From Marinicauda pacifica (GTDB taxonomy: Bacteria; Pseudomonadota; Alphaproteobacteria; Caulobacterales; Maricaulaceae): a stretch of DNA of 64,000 nt. The notes under the pieces were generated by a model, which did not search any database, was not told where the DNA came from, and saw nothing but the letters and a program-made list of their open reading frames with translations. A program made the position numbers and the translations under genes. Positions 1 through 7,775 of the stretch are shown here, in pieces (positions within the stretch are counted from its first letter, which is position 1; every line of letters begins with the position of its first letter). The stretch is from assembly GCF_004793635.1 (NCBI RefSeq), contig NZ_SRXV01000002.1, positions 434,001 to 498,000 of the forward strand, read 5' to 3'.

Positions 1-1
1 G

Positions 2-703
2 GGCGGCTACAAGACCTATCGCAGCCACATCCAGACCGCGCTCTACGACGCCATGCCCCTGCCGCCGGTCATCCTGCTGGACGGCAATACGGGGACGGGC
101 AAGACCGCGCTCTTGCCGCTTCTGGACGCTCTTGGAGTCCAGACGCTGGACCTGGAAGGGCTGGCGCGCCATCGCGGGTCGATCTTCGGCGGGCTCGGCC
201 TTGACGCCCAGCCAAGCCAGAAAGGGTTTGAAAGCGCGCTGTGGCACGTGCTTTCACGGCTCGACCCGGAGCGGCCCGTCATCGTGGAAGCGGAATCCAG
301 CAAGGTCGGCCTGCGCACACTTCCCCCCGTGCTGTGGCAGGCGATGGAGGCGGCCCCGCGCATCGAGGTCCGTGCACCGGTCTCCGCGCGCGCCCGTCAC
401 CTGGTCGAGGCCTATCCGGAGTTGCGCGCCAACGGCGAGCGGCTCGACGCCTGCCTGCTGGCGCTGAAAGAGCATGCCGGCAAGGCGCGCGTCGCCGAGT
501 GGCAGGATCTGGCCGAAGCCGGCGCGTTCGAAACCCTCGCCGCCGGGCTGATCGAACACCATTACGACCCGGCCTATGCCCGCTCACGCGCCCGGATCGG
601 CGGGGAGACAATCGCGACGCTGGAGGCTGACACTCTGGACGCGGCGGGGCTGGAGACGTTGGCGCGGCGGATCGCGGAAGAAGTCAAAGCGGTCCGAATG
701 TGA
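2..703 (+). CDS. mnmH: tRNA 2-selenouridine synthase, 5'-truncated
   Basis: This is the 3' part of MnmH (SelU), which swaps sulfur for selenium on the wobble 2-thiouridine of certain tRNAs, using selenophosphate. The reading frame is open to the left edge and begins with GGYKTYR, a motif typical of the linker between the rhodanese domain and the P-loop domain. A Walker A motif (GNTGTGKT) follows about 25 residues later. The N-terminal rhodanese domain with its catalytic cysteine lies outside the window. The 3' end overlaps the convergent selD gene by 20 bp. The pairing fits, because SelD makes the selenium donor that MnmH uses. The internal ATG at 53 is not the true start, since conserved sequence precedes it. 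Confidence 0.93.
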   Translation, partial: GGYKTYRSHIQTALYDAMPLPPVILLDGNTGTGKTALLPLLDALGVQTLDLEGLARHRGSIFGGLGLDAQPSQKGFESALWHVLSRLDPERPVIVEAESSKVGLRTLPPVLWQAMEAAPRIEVRAPVSARARHLVEAYPELRANGERLDACLLALKEHAGKARVAEWQDLAEAGAFETLAAGLIEHHYDPAYARSRARIGGETIATLEADTLDAAGLETLARRIAEEVKAVRM

Positions 704-2894
704 TCGCAGGCGGGCCGGGGACGACCCGGCCTATAATGGCGGCGGCGTAGCCTGCCGCTTCCAGCGCGGCGCGGCATTGCTCGGCCCGGTCACCGGGCAC
801 TCCGGCAAGAAGCCCTCCGGCCGTTTGCGGGTCGAACAGGAGCTGGCCGCGCGGCGAGGCGAGCGGCTTCGCCGACAGCTCCAGCACGCCGCCGGCAGCC
901 GCAAGATTATCGCCATGAATAGAGCTGACGACGCCGCCGGCGATCAGATCGAGCGCGCCCTCCAGCACCGGCAGCCTATCGAGGTCGATGACGGCCCCGG
1001 TCCGGGACGCGATAAGCATCGCGCCCAGATGACCGGCGAGGCCGAAGCCGGTGACGTCCGTCATGGCGCGGGCGTGAGGGGCAAGCGTGGCGGCGGCCGC
1101 GCCGCTTTCCTGCTGCATGATCGCGAAGGCAGCGGCGACATCGCGGCCGCGCGCTGTCTGGCGCATCTCGCCGGCCAGCAATGTGCCCGTGCCCAGCGGC
1201 TTGGTCAGGATGAGCGCATCGCCGGGCTGGAGACCCTCCTGACCGATCGCGCGGCCCTGGGGAACCAGGCCCGTCGCGGTCAGGCCCACCGTGAACTCGG
1301 CGCCCTGAGCGGTATGTCCGCCCACCAGATCGGCCCCGGCCGGCTCCAGCGCGCTCTGCATTCCGGCCAGCACCTCGCGCGCGGTGCGAGACTGGAGCGT
1401 GGCCGACTGGGGCGGCAGGGTGAGCGAGGCGAGCCCGGCCTGCGGGGCGGCGCCCATGGCCCAGATGTCGCCCAGCGCATGCACGGCGAGGATGCGCCCG
1501 AGCACGTAGCCGTCCTGCGTAAAGGCGCGGAAATGATCGGTCGTGACGACCTGCTCGCCGCTCTCGCCCCAGCGCAGCACCGCCGCGTCGTCGCCTGCGC
1601 CCTTCACCGTGTCCGCACGGCGTGGCGGGGCAAGCGCGCCAAGCGCGTCGTCGAGGGCGGAGCGCGCCATTTTCGACCCGCACCCGGCGCACAGCATGTC
1701 GCGCCTTTCCATGTCGCGCACGCCCAGCGCGACCGGCCCGCGCACCGCGTCCGGCCCTGTCATGGCGGGCAGATCGCTCAGGCGGGCCATGAATCTGCGA
1801 TCGATCCGGTCCTTCCAGCGCCAGATCCAACCCGCCGACAGCGCGACGCCCCATTTTTCCCCGGCGGCGCGCCGCTCGCCCAGGCTGACCAGTTTGAGAT
1901 AGTCGCGCTGCGGCCTGAACGCGCAAGGGTCGCCGCCCGAGAGGATGGCGGTGAGATTGGCGTGCAGGGCCCGGCCCGCCCGCACCGCATAGACCCCGGC
2001 CTTGGGCCGCGGCGCATGGGAGAGATGGGCGATGTCGCCTGCGGCCAGGATATGAGGATGGCTAAGACTGCGCAGCGTCTCGTCCACGGCGATGAAACCG
2101 TCTTCCAGTTGAAGGCCGGACGCCTCCAGCCAGTCTGCCGGCCGGGCGCCCGCCGTCGAGGCGGCGAAGCCGGCCCGCACCGTGTCGCCGCTGTCCAGTA
2201 CAAGCCCCTCCGCCGTCACGCGTTCGGCGGTATGCGAGGTCAGCACGGCGACGCCGCACCGGTCGAGCTGCGTGCGAAGCTGCCGGGCGAGGGCGGGATG
2301 CTCGCGCGACATCACCGTCTCATTGCGATCGATGACGCTGACCCGGACCGGCTGCCTGGAGACCTCGCTCAGGCGATGATGCATGGCGAGCGCGAGCTCG
2401 CATCCGCCTGCCCCCGCGCCGATAACCGCCGCCTCGGGCGCCGCGCGGCCTTCAGCGACCGCGTGTATGTAGTCGTCCCAGGCCTCGGCAAAGGGCTGCA
2501 TCGGTTTGACCCGCTGCGCACCATCACCCTCTGCCAGACCCGAGCGCGAGGTGATGCCGATATTGATCGAGCAGACGTCGAAATCGAGCGGCGGGCGCCC
2601 GGCCAGGCGCAGGCGGCTGGACTCAGGATCGATTCCGGTGACCTCATCGAGAATGAGCCGCGCCCCGGCAAAGCGCGCCAACCGCACCAGATCGATCTCG
2701 ACCTCGTCTGCGGTGTAGTGGCCTGCGACATAGCCGGGCAGCATGCCGGTATAGGGCGCGGTCGGAGCCGGATTGACGAGGGTGACCCGCACGCCCGGCA
2801 ACGGCTTCATCGCCCACATGCGCAGGAAGACGGCGTGCGCATGGCCGCCGCCCGCCAGAACCAGATCGATCGTGTGAGGTGCCGCAGTCTGCAT
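684..2894 (-). CDS. selD: Flavoprotein-selenophosphate synthase fusion (SelD)
   Basis: This 736-residue protein joins two domains. Residues 1 to about 370 form an NDH-2-like pyridine nucleotide-disulfide oxidoreductase, with an FAD motif (LAGGGHAHA) near the start and a second dinucleotide motif (VIGAGAGG) near 158. Residues from about 385 to the end are selenide, water dikinase, which makes selenophosphate from selenide and ATP. The SelD active-site region reads CAGCGSK. Cys405 matches the essential Cys17 of E. coli SelD and Lys408 matches Lys20, while the Cys19 position is serine. Such fusions are known in other bacteria; the oxidoreductase may supply reduced selenium, but that is inference. 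The gene is convergent with mnmH, so both lie in a selenium locus. Confidence 0.95.
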   Translation of the reverse strand: MQTAAPHTIDLVLAGGGHAHAVFLRMWAMKPLPGVRVTLVNPAPTAPYTGMLPGYVAGHYTADEVEIDLVRLARFAGARLILDEVTGIDPESSRLRLAGRPPLDFDVCSINIGITSRSGLAEGDGAQRVKPMQPFAEAWDDYIHAVAEGRAAPEAAVIGAGAGGCELALAMHHRLSEVSRQPVRVSVIDRNETVMSREHPALARQLRTQLDRCGVAVLTSHTAERVTAEGLVLDSGDTVRAGFAASTAGARPADWLEASGLQLEDGFIAVDETLRSLSHPHILAAGDIAHLSHAPRPKAGVYAVRAGRALHANLTAILSGGDPCAFRPQRDYLKLVSLGERRAAGEKWGVALSAGWIWRWKDRIDRRFMARLSDLPAMTGPDAVRGPVALGVRDMERRDMLCAGCGSKMARSALDDALGALAPPRRADTVKGAGDDAAVLRWGESGEQVVTTDHFRAFTQDGYVLGRILAVHALGDIWAMGAAPQAGLASLTLPPQSATLQSRTAREVLAGMQSALEPAGADLVGGHTAQGAEFTVGLTATGLVPQGRAIGQEGLQPGDALILTKPLGTGTLLAGEMRQTARGRDVAAAFAIMQQESGAAAATLAPHARAMTDVTGFGLAGHLGAMLIASRTGAVIDLDRLPVLEGALDLIAGGVVSSIHGDNLAAAGGVLELSAKPLASPRGQLLFDPQTAGGLLAGVPGDRAEQCRAALEAAGYAAAIIGRVVPGPPAITFGPL

Positions 2895-3063
2895 GGGGCA
2901 GGTTTAGCCGAAGCCGGGGCGAGGTCGAAACAAAGCTGACAGACCGCAGTGGGTTTTCGCGCGATCGCGAGCGGCCTGCCCGGCGGCGTGATGCGCCGGG
3001 GACCGGCGTTTGAGCCGGCCCCGCGGGGGCGGCGCACCTTCGCCTGGCCAGCAGTGCACGCCG

Positions 3064-3088
3064 GGAACCGGCCTCATACCCTCACGTT
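3064..3088 (+). promoter_or_regulatory. Candidate EcfG-type general stress promoter
   Basis: GGAAC at 3064-3068 and CGTT at 3085-3088 are separated by 16 bp, an exact match to the alphaproteobacterial EcfG consensus GGAAC-N16/17-CGTT. It lies about 60 bp upstream of the small membrane protein gene at 3149 and points toward it. The rest of the 250-bp gap between selD and that gene shows no other feature I can support. Confidence 0.6.
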
Positions 3089-3148
3089 CTCTATCCTGCA
3101 CGCCGCGCTCCTGTCGGGCGCGGCGGTTGCCAACAAGGATCAAGAACC

Positions 3149-3454
3149 ATGCGTGCGACATACCCGCAAAGTCTCATCCGGCGCGAGATCACGCGCGCTT
3201 CGGCAATCTTCCTGATTGTCGCCGGGGCAGCGCTGGCCGTCACACCGATTCCGCTCGGCGCGTTCATGGTGGCGTTCGGCTTTGCGATGCTGATTCCGGT
3301 GAGCGCCTATACACGCCGCAAGATCCGCGAGACGCGCGAGTGCTACAGCTGGTTCGACAAGGCGATGACGGCGTGTTCGCGCCCGCTGCCGCCGGGCCCG
3401 CGCCGGATCATCGACTGGACCCGGCCTCGCTCGCGCGTCGCAGTTGGGAACTAA
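3149..3454 (+). CDS. Small inner-membrane protein, function unknown
   Basis: The 101-residue protein has one long hydrophobic stretch at about residues 17-52, likely two closely packed membrane segments separated by a short PIPLG turn. A basic, Arg/Pro-rich C-terminus (ending near WTRPRSRVAVGN) is probably cytoplasmic. I do not recognise a named family; similar short proteins are common in stress-induced envelope gene sets. It sits behind an EcfG-type promoter and leads a run of very small envelope genes up to 4635. Its start has a purine-rich upstream stretch (AAGGA about 11 bp before the ATG). A general stress role is inferred from promoter and neighbours only. Confidence 0.7.
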   Translation: MRATYPQSLIRREITRASAIFLIVAGAALAVTPIPLGAFMVAFGFAMLIPVSAYTRRKIRETRECYSWFDKAMTACSRPLPPGPRRIIDWTRPRSRVAVGN

Positions 3455-3472
3455 TAATCCACCCGGCTCGTT
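3447..3472 (+). promoter_or_regulatory. Second candidate EcfG-type promoter
   Basis: GGAAC at 3447-3451 and CGTT at 3469-3472 are spaced by 17 bp. The GGAAC overlaps the last codons of the upstream gene, and the promoter points to the DUF1328 gene, whose ATG is 46 bp downstream. A second exact match so close to the first supports both being real. Confidence 0.6.
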
Positions 3473-3518
3473 TGAAGCCCTGTAACGCCCATAGCACCAG
3501 GTTTGCAGGAGGACCGAT

Positions 3519-3689
3519 ATGCTGAGACTTGCCCTCGCCTTTTTCATCATCGCCATCATTGCGGCGGTGTTCGGTTTCGGTGGCATCGCCGCCGGCGCCG
3601 CCACCATCGCCAAATGGCTCTTCTTTATCTTTGTCATTCTGTTCGTCGTCGCGCTTCTGGCTGGCGCCCTTCGCGGACGCAGGCCCTGA
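3519..3689 (+). CDS. DUF1328 (UPF0391) small membrane protein
   Basis: This 56-residue protein begins [20 protein letters not shown] and consists of two hydrophobic segments around a [12 protein letters not shown] turn, ending in a basic RGRRP tail. Length and pattern fit the DUF1328/YtjA family of two-pass membrane proteins, whose molecular function is unknown. A strong ribosome binding site (AGGAGG at 3507-3512) fixes the start. The upstream GGAAC-N17-CGTT element suggests induction in the general stress response, as seen for many DUF1328 genes in alphaproteobacteria. Confidence 0.85.
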   Translation: MLRLALAFFIIAIIAAVFGFGGIAAGAATIAKWLFFIFVILFVVALLAGALRGRRP

Positions 3690-3741
3690 CCGAACACCCG
3701 CTCACACGATCACCATAAGTGACCAATAGGAGACGAAATCC

Positions 3742-3882
3742 ATGAAACGTACCGCATTTATTGTCGCCGCCCTGTCGAGCATCGGTCTTCTGGCCGCCTG
3801 TGAAGACGATGGCCCGATGGAAGAAGCCGGCGAGAACGTCGACGAAGCCGTCGAAGATGCCGGCGATGAGCTGGACGGCTAG
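3742..3882 (+). CDS. Small acidic entericidin-like lipoprotein
   Basis: This 46-residue precursor has a classic lipoprotein signal peptide with lipobox LLAAC, making Cys20 the lipidated residue. The mature part is only 27 residues and almost half are Asp or Glu, in a repeating EEAGENVDEAVEDAGDELD pattern that should be an amphipathic helix. Size, lipobox and location among stress genes resemble the entericidin class, but sequence identity to that family cannot be tested here. AGGAG at 3728-3732 is the ribosome binding site. It is probably cotranscribed with the DUF1328 gene, which ends 52 bp upstream. Confidence 0.72.
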   Translation: MKRTAFIVAALSSIGLLAACEDDGPMEEAGENVDEAVEDAGDELDG

Positions 3883-3903
3883 GCCGCACGCTTATCGGCC
3901 ACA

Positions 3904-3947
3904 CCTCGAAGGCGGCCGCTTGGACTCGTCCGGGCGGCCGCCTGAGG
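3904..3947 (+). terminator. Strong GC hairpin after the small lipoprotein gene
   Basis: GGCGGCCGC at 3911-3919 pairs perfectly with GCGGCCGCC at 3934-3942, and flanking CCTC/GAGG extend the stem. A short T-run (GGTTTG) follows. It may terminate the small-gene transcript or protect its 3' end. Confidence 0.5.
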
Positions 3948-3979
3948 TTTGAAAGACCTTGAGCATCAGGAGGTGCCCT

Positions 3980-4273
3980 ATGGCTACCCGCACGACCACC
4001 CCGAAATCTGATGACGTGGAGTATGACACCGTGAAAGATGATATTGCTTCCCTGCGCAAGGACGTGAACCAGCTGGTCAGCGACCTGTCCAAGATCGCCC
4101 AGCAGGAAACCGACAAAGGCGTGAAGCGCACGCGCAAGGCTGCCAGCAATGCGGCCGACGAGATCGAAGACGCGACCGACGATGTGCGCGGCTATATCCG
4201 CAACAATCCGCTGTCAGCGTGTGGCGCAGCCGTAGGCGTGGGCTTTCTTGCCGCACTCCTCATGCGCAAATAG
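3980..4273 (+). CDS. DUF883-type (ElaB/YqjD-like) membrane-anchored protein
   Basis: The 97-residue protein has a soluble helical region (about residues 10-70, rich in Asp, Lys and Ala with heptad-like spacing). A single C-terminal membrane segment follows, ending AALLMRK. This layout is diagnostic of the DUF883 family (ElaB, YqjD, YgaM), where the N-terminal part can bind ribosomes and the C-terminus anchors in the inner membrane. The ATG at 3980 is chosen because AGGAGG lies at 3968-3973; a TTG 21 bp upstream would remove the spacing. The next gene begins 14 bp downstream. Confidence 0.85.
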   Translation: MATRTTTPKSDDVEYDTVKDDIASLRKDVNQLVSDLSKIAQQETDKGVKRTRKAASNAADEIEDATDDVRGYIRNNPLSACGAAVGVGFLAALLMRK

Positions 4274-4287
4274 GAATAGGTGAGCTG

Positions 4288-4635
4288 TTGCGAATCCTAC
4301 TTCTGATCGTCGCCGCGCTCGGACCGATCGTGGCGCTGATATTCGGGACACATGCCCTGTGGTACTGGCTGGCCGTCACCTGGACGGTGTCGATCGCCAG
4401 CGCCGTTGTGGCCGGTGCCTATCTGCTGCTCGCATCCGCGGCCGCCATCACCTTCCTGTTCCGTCAGGAACAGAAGAAGGAGGAGCCGCCCGCCCCGATT
4501 GCCGGTCTCATCGGCCTTCTGGAAGATTCCATCCAGAAAAAGCCGGTCGAGACGGTCGGCGCGATGGTGGCGGTCGGTGTCGTGCTGGGACGCCGGCCCG
4601 ACCTGCTCATGAAGGTGATTCAGAAAGTTCTGTAA
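4288..4635 (+). CDS. Two-pass membrane protein paired with DUF883 gene
   Basis: About 115 residues with hydrophobic segments near residues 2-22 and 30-58, then a charged loop (RQEQKKEEPPAP) and a C-terminal helix with VGAMVAVGVVLGRRPDLL. The general plan resembles the small phage-holin-like/YqjE group that often follows DUF883 genes, but I cannot confirm family membership. The start is uncertain. A TTG at 4288 behind AGGAATAGGTGAG fits best, while a GTG at 4219 would overlap the DUF883 gene by 55 bp and give 138 residues. Function is unknown; location suggests envelope stress. Confidence 0.7.
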   Translation: MRILLLIVAALGPIVALIFGTHALWYWLAVTWTVSIASAVVAGAYLLLASAAAITFLFRQEQKKEEPPAPIAGLIGLLEDSIQKKPVETVGAMVAVGVVLGRRPDLLMKVIQKVL

Positions 4636-4689
4636 TCACCGCAAGAGCGCGGCTGTTCGCCCGGCCCTTTCAGGGTTAGAAGACCGGTC

Positions 4690-5523
4690 ATGAATGAAGG
4701 CAGGCTGGTTCTCGTTGCCACCCCGATCGGCAATCTGGAAGACATGAGCTATCGCGCGGTCCGGATCCTGTCCGAGGCCGACACGATCGCTGCCGAAGAC
4801 ACGCGCGTTACCCGCAAGCTGCTCGACCATTACAAGATCGAGCCCAAACGCCTCATCGCCTGCCACGACCATAACGAGCGCGCCAGCGCATCGGGGATCG
4901 CCGCGCTCGTCGAGCGCGGCGAAACCGTGGCTCTGGTTTCCGACGCCGGCATGCCGGTCATCAACGATCCGGGATACCGCGTCGTCCAGGCCGTGCGTGA
5001 GGCGGGGCTAAAAGTCGAGCTGGTTCCCGGCCCTTCGTCAGTACTGGCGGCCCTTGTGCTGTCAGGCTTTGCTCCCGACCGTTTCGTGTTTCTGGGCTTT
5101 CCCCCGCGCAAGGAAGGCCAGCGCAAGACCTGGCTGGCCGAAGCGGCGCAGTTTCAATGCACGCTGATCGCGATGGAAGCGCCGCACCGCCTGCCCGACC
5201 TGCTGCGCGACGCGCGCGAGGTCTATGGCGGAGATGTGGACGCGGCGGTGTGCCGCGAAATCACCAAGACCTACGAAGAAACCGTGCGCGGGACGCTGGA
5301 TGAGCTTGTTGAGCGCTTCGCCGAGCCGCCGCGCGGGGAGATCATGGTCGTGATCGACGGGGCCACGATCAAGCCGGTCGACATCGAGGCCGTGCGCGCT
5401 CAGGCCAAGCCGGTCAGGACCAAGGGCAAGGGCAAACGCCGGCTCGCCCAGCAGGAGGCCGCCGCCGAGGCCAAGAAGGCCGCGGCGGGCCGCGATGCGG
5501 ATACCGATACGCAGACGAACTGA
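4690..5523 (+). CDS. rsmI: 16S rRNA 2'-O-ribose C1402 methyltransferase
   Basis: RsmI methylates the 2'-OH of C1402 in the decoding centre of 16S rRNA, using S-adenosylmethionine. The 277-residue protein has the characteristic opening LVLVATPIGNLEDMSYRA, followed by AAEDTRVTRKLL and the SDAGMPVINDPGYR and PGPSSVLAAL motifs of the tetrapyrrole-methylase fold. A C-terminal basic, alanine-rich tail (about residues 235-277) is typical of alphaproteobacterial copies. The ATG at 4690 begins directly at the conserved N-terminus. In many relatives yraN follows rsmI; here a YrhK-like gene follows instead. Confidence 0.96.
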   Translation: MNEGRLVLVATPIGNLEDMSYRAVRILSEADTIAAEDTRVTRKLLDHYKIEPKRLIACHDHNERASASGIAALVERGETVALVSDAGMPVINDPGYRVVQAVREAGLKVELVPGPSSVLAALVLSGFAPDRFVFLGFPPRKEGQRKTWLAEAAQFQCTLIAMEAPHRLPDLLRDAREVYGGDVDAAVCREITKTYEETVRGTLDELVERFAEPPRGEIMVVIDGATIKPVDIEAVRAQAKPVRTKGKGKRRLAQQEAAAEAKKAAAGRDADTDTQTN

Positions 5524-5593
5524 AATCCGGCTTGCCACGAAACATGGCGCCGGATTTCCGCGTTGCCCGGTCAGGCAAGACCGGAGGATCGCG

Positions 5594-5872
5594 ATGGCTC
5601 ACCCGCTTCATGTTCTGATCCACGAATACGGCTGGATCCATACCGGCATCGGTGTGCTCGGCAACACCGCATTCTTTGCCGGAAGCCTGTTCTTCCTGCC
5701 CGCCCTGGAGGCCTACAAGACGGTCGGCGTCTGGCTGTTCATTGTCGGGTCGCTCTTCATGCTGATCGGTGCGGCCGGCAATATGGCGGTCAAATACTGG
5801 AACTCCGGCTCCGGTGCGCCGAGCCGGGCGGGACGGCGAGGTAGGCCGTCCCGCCCTGCACGACCCGACTAG
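5594..5872 (+). CDS. YrhK-like small membrane protein
   Basis: The 92-residue protein has two membrane segments. The first (about residues 15-40) contains GNTAFFAGSLFFLPALEAYK and the second contains VGVWLFIVGSLFMLIGAAGN. This two-helix pattern, with a GS(L/I)FFLP motif and a second WLFxxGS motif, is that of the YrhK domain, of unknown function. The C-terminus is basic and Ser/Pro-rich. GGAGG at 5583-5587 supports the ATG at 5594. The stop codon region overlaps the end of the convergent amtB gene by 4 bp. Confidence 0.75.
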   Translation: MAHPLHVLIHEYGWIHTGIGVLGNTAFFAGSLFFLPALEAYKTVGVWLFIVGSLFMLIGAAGNMAVKYWNSGSGAPSRAGRRGRPSRPARPD

Positions 5873-7080
5873 GCGCTCTCCCCATGAAGCGCCACGTCGA
5901 GACCGGTGACTTCGTCTTCTTCCTCGACCCGCAGCTTGATGAAGCGCTCCATCACCCACAGGATCGCGAAGGTCAGGACCGCGCAGTAGGCCGCCGCGGC
6001 CAGCGCGCCCCAGGTCTGGGTCCAGACCAGCAGGGCGTTGCCTTCGATCAGGCCCGGCGTGCCGCCGATCGCGCTGCTGGCGAAGACGCCTGTCAGAATG
6101 GCGCCGATGAAGCCGCCCACACCGTGCAGGCCGAACGCATCCAGGCTGTCGTCGAACTTGAGCGCGGATTTGAGATGGTTGACGGCTGCGTACGTGCCGC
6201 CTGCGGTGAGCAGGCCGATGGCGACGGCCGCGCCCGGCGAGACGAAGCCCGCCGCCGGCGTGATCCCGACCAGGCCCGCGACGGCGCCCGAGGCCGCGCC
6301 CAGCACGCTCGCCTTGCCGCGCAACGCCCATTCCAGGCCCGCCCAGCCGAGCGCCGCAGAGGCCGCGGCGATCTGGGTGACCAGCGCGGCGTGACCGGCC
6401 AGCGCATCGGCAGCCAGCGCCGACCCTCCGTTAAATCCGAACCACCCGACCCAGAGCAGGCCCGCCCCGATCACGGTGAGCACGAGATTGTGCGGCGGCT
6501 GGCCTTCGTGCGGCCAGCCCCGGCGCGGGCCGAGCTTGAGCGCCAGGATCAGGCCGGCCACGCCGGAGTTGATGTGGACCACCGCGCCGCCGGCAAAGTC
6601 GAGAACGCCGGCTTCGCTCAGAAAGCCGCCGCCCCAGACCCAGTGCGCGATGGGCGCGTAAACGGCGATCAGCCAGACCGGCACGAAGATGACCCAGGCC
6701 TTGAAGCTCAGACGCTCCGCCGCAGCCCCGGCAATGATCGCCACGGTGATGATCGCGAACGTCATCTGGAACAGCACGAAAACGCTTTCAGGCAGCCCGC
6801 CAGAGGCCGAGTCCGGGGTCATGCCCGCCAGCCCGAGCCGGGCGAGCCCGCCCACGAAAATGCCTTCTCCGCCGAACGCGAGCGAATAACCGATCAGTAC
6901 CCAGGCCAGGGTCACGAGCGCTGCCGCCGTCAGCGACTGCATCAGCGTGGAAAGCACGTTACTGCGCCGGACCATCCCGCCATAGAAGAGCGCGAGACCG
7001 GGCACGGTCATCATCAGCACCAGGGCGCAGGCGGTCAGCACCCACGCGACGTCTCCGGCGGCAAAAGCACTCGTTTCCAT
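5869..7080 (-). CDS. amtB: Ammonium transporter
   Basis: AmtB moves ammonium/ammonia across the inner membrane. The 403-residue protein starts METSAFAAGDVAWVL and has the family signatures PGLALFYGGMVR, DFAGGAVVHINSG (first pore histidine) and FGLHGVGGFIGAI (second pore histidine), with about 11 membrane segments expected. The ATG at 7080 is preferred over one 30 bp upstream because AGGAG lies just before it. The usual partner glnK (PII protein) is not adjacent on either side, and I see no sigma-54 element in the short upstream region. Nitrogen control therefore cannot be inferred from this sequence. Confidence 0.95.
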   Translation of the reverse strand: METSAFAAGDVAWVLTACALVLMMTVPGLALFYGGMVRRSNVLSTLMQSLTAAALVTLAWVLIGYSLAFGGEGIFVGGLARLGLAGMTPDSASGGLPESVFVLFQMTFAIITVAIIAGAAAERLSFKAWVIFVPVWLIAVYAPIAHWVWGGGFLSEAGVLDFAGGAVVHINSGVAGLILALKLGPRRGWPHEGQPPHNLVLTVIGAGLLWVGWFGFNGGSALAADALAGHAALVTQIAAASAALGWAGLEWALRGKASVLGAASGAVAGLVGITPAAGFVSPGAAVAIGLLTAGGTYAAVNHLKSALKFDDSLDAFGLHGVGGFIGAILTGVFASSAIGGTPGLIEGNALLVWTQTWGALAAAAYCAVLTFAILWVMERFIKLRVEEEDEVTGLDVALHGESA

Positions 7081-7182
7081 GGGCTCGCTCCTCGTCAATC
7101 GAACGAGCAAAGCCTAGGCAGAGTGGACAGGCCGGGAAGGCAAAGCCGCGATTCTTGTTCGCGACTGCACAAACTTGCCGCA

Positions 7183-7216
7183 TAAAAAAGCACGCCTGCC
7201 CGGTTCGCGGGCAGGC
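7183..7216 (-). terminator. Rho-independent terminator of the osmC gene
   Basis: On the minus strand a perfect 9-bp stem (GCCTGCCCG / CGGGCAGGC, 7194-7216) with a 5-nt loop is followed closely by six T residues (7183-7188). It lies 27 bp beyond the osmC stop codon and ahead of amtB on the same strand. Confidence 0.88.
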
Positions 7217-7242
7217 GCGCCAAACACGTCGGACGCAGACGC

Positions 7243-7668
7243 CTAGTCTTCGAGCGCGGCGTCCAGGGTGATCTCGATATCGAGCGCCTTGGAGATCGGG
7301 CAACCGGTCTTGGCGGCCTCGGCGGCCTCCTTGAAGTCGTCCTCGCTGGCGCCGGGCACCTTGGCCCTGACGGTCAGCGCCGATCTGGTGACGGCAAAGC
7401 CGCCCTCGACCTCGTCAAGCGTGACGACCGCCTTGGCGTTGATGACGTCTGCCGTCAGGCCCTTCTGACCCAGGATCATGGACAGGGCCATCGCGTAGCA
7501 ACCGGCATGGGACGCGCCGAGCAATTCTTCCGGATTGGTCCCGGCTTCATCTTCGAACCGGGTCTTGAAGCCGTAATTATTTCCGTCCAGGACGCCGGAC
7601 TGGGTGGAAAGGCGGCCCTTGCCGGATTTGAGATCGCCGCTCCAGACCGCAGAGGCATGACGTTTCAT
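7243..7668 (-). CDS. OsmC-family peroxidase
   Basis: OsmC/Ohr proteins reduce organic hydroperoxides through a pair of cysteines. The 141-residue protein has both: Cys57 in GASHAGCYAMALS and Cys123 in AAKTGCPISKAL, positions standard for the OsmC subgroup. Length is normal. The start at 7668 (MKRHASAVW) is chosen over an upstream in-frame ATG because AAAGGA lies about 8 bp before it. The gene ends in its own terminator and is divergent from the flavoprotein gene at 7776. No clear general-stress promoter is seen upstream; a partial match (CGAAC with an 18-bp spacer) is too weak to call. Confidence 0.93.
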   Translation of the reverse strand: MKRHASAVWSGDLKSGKGRLSTQSGVLDGNNYGFKTRFEDEAGTNPEELLGASHAGCYAMALSMILGQKGLTADVINAKAVVTLDEVEGGFAVTRSALTVRAKVPGASEDDFKEAAEAAKTGCPISKALDIEITLDAALED

Positions 7669-7775
7669 GATGTGTCCTTTCTTGTTGATTGATGAGGCCA
7701 TCAATTGTCTCTGAACAACGCAGCCGGACCTACCAAAGGTTCGTGACAGCTGACATTCGGCGAGACCAGAACAGG

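Noticed and set aside
7669..7775. An EcfG-type promoter for the OsmC gene
   Set aside because: The only candidate has CGAAC in place of GGAAC and an 18-bp spacer.
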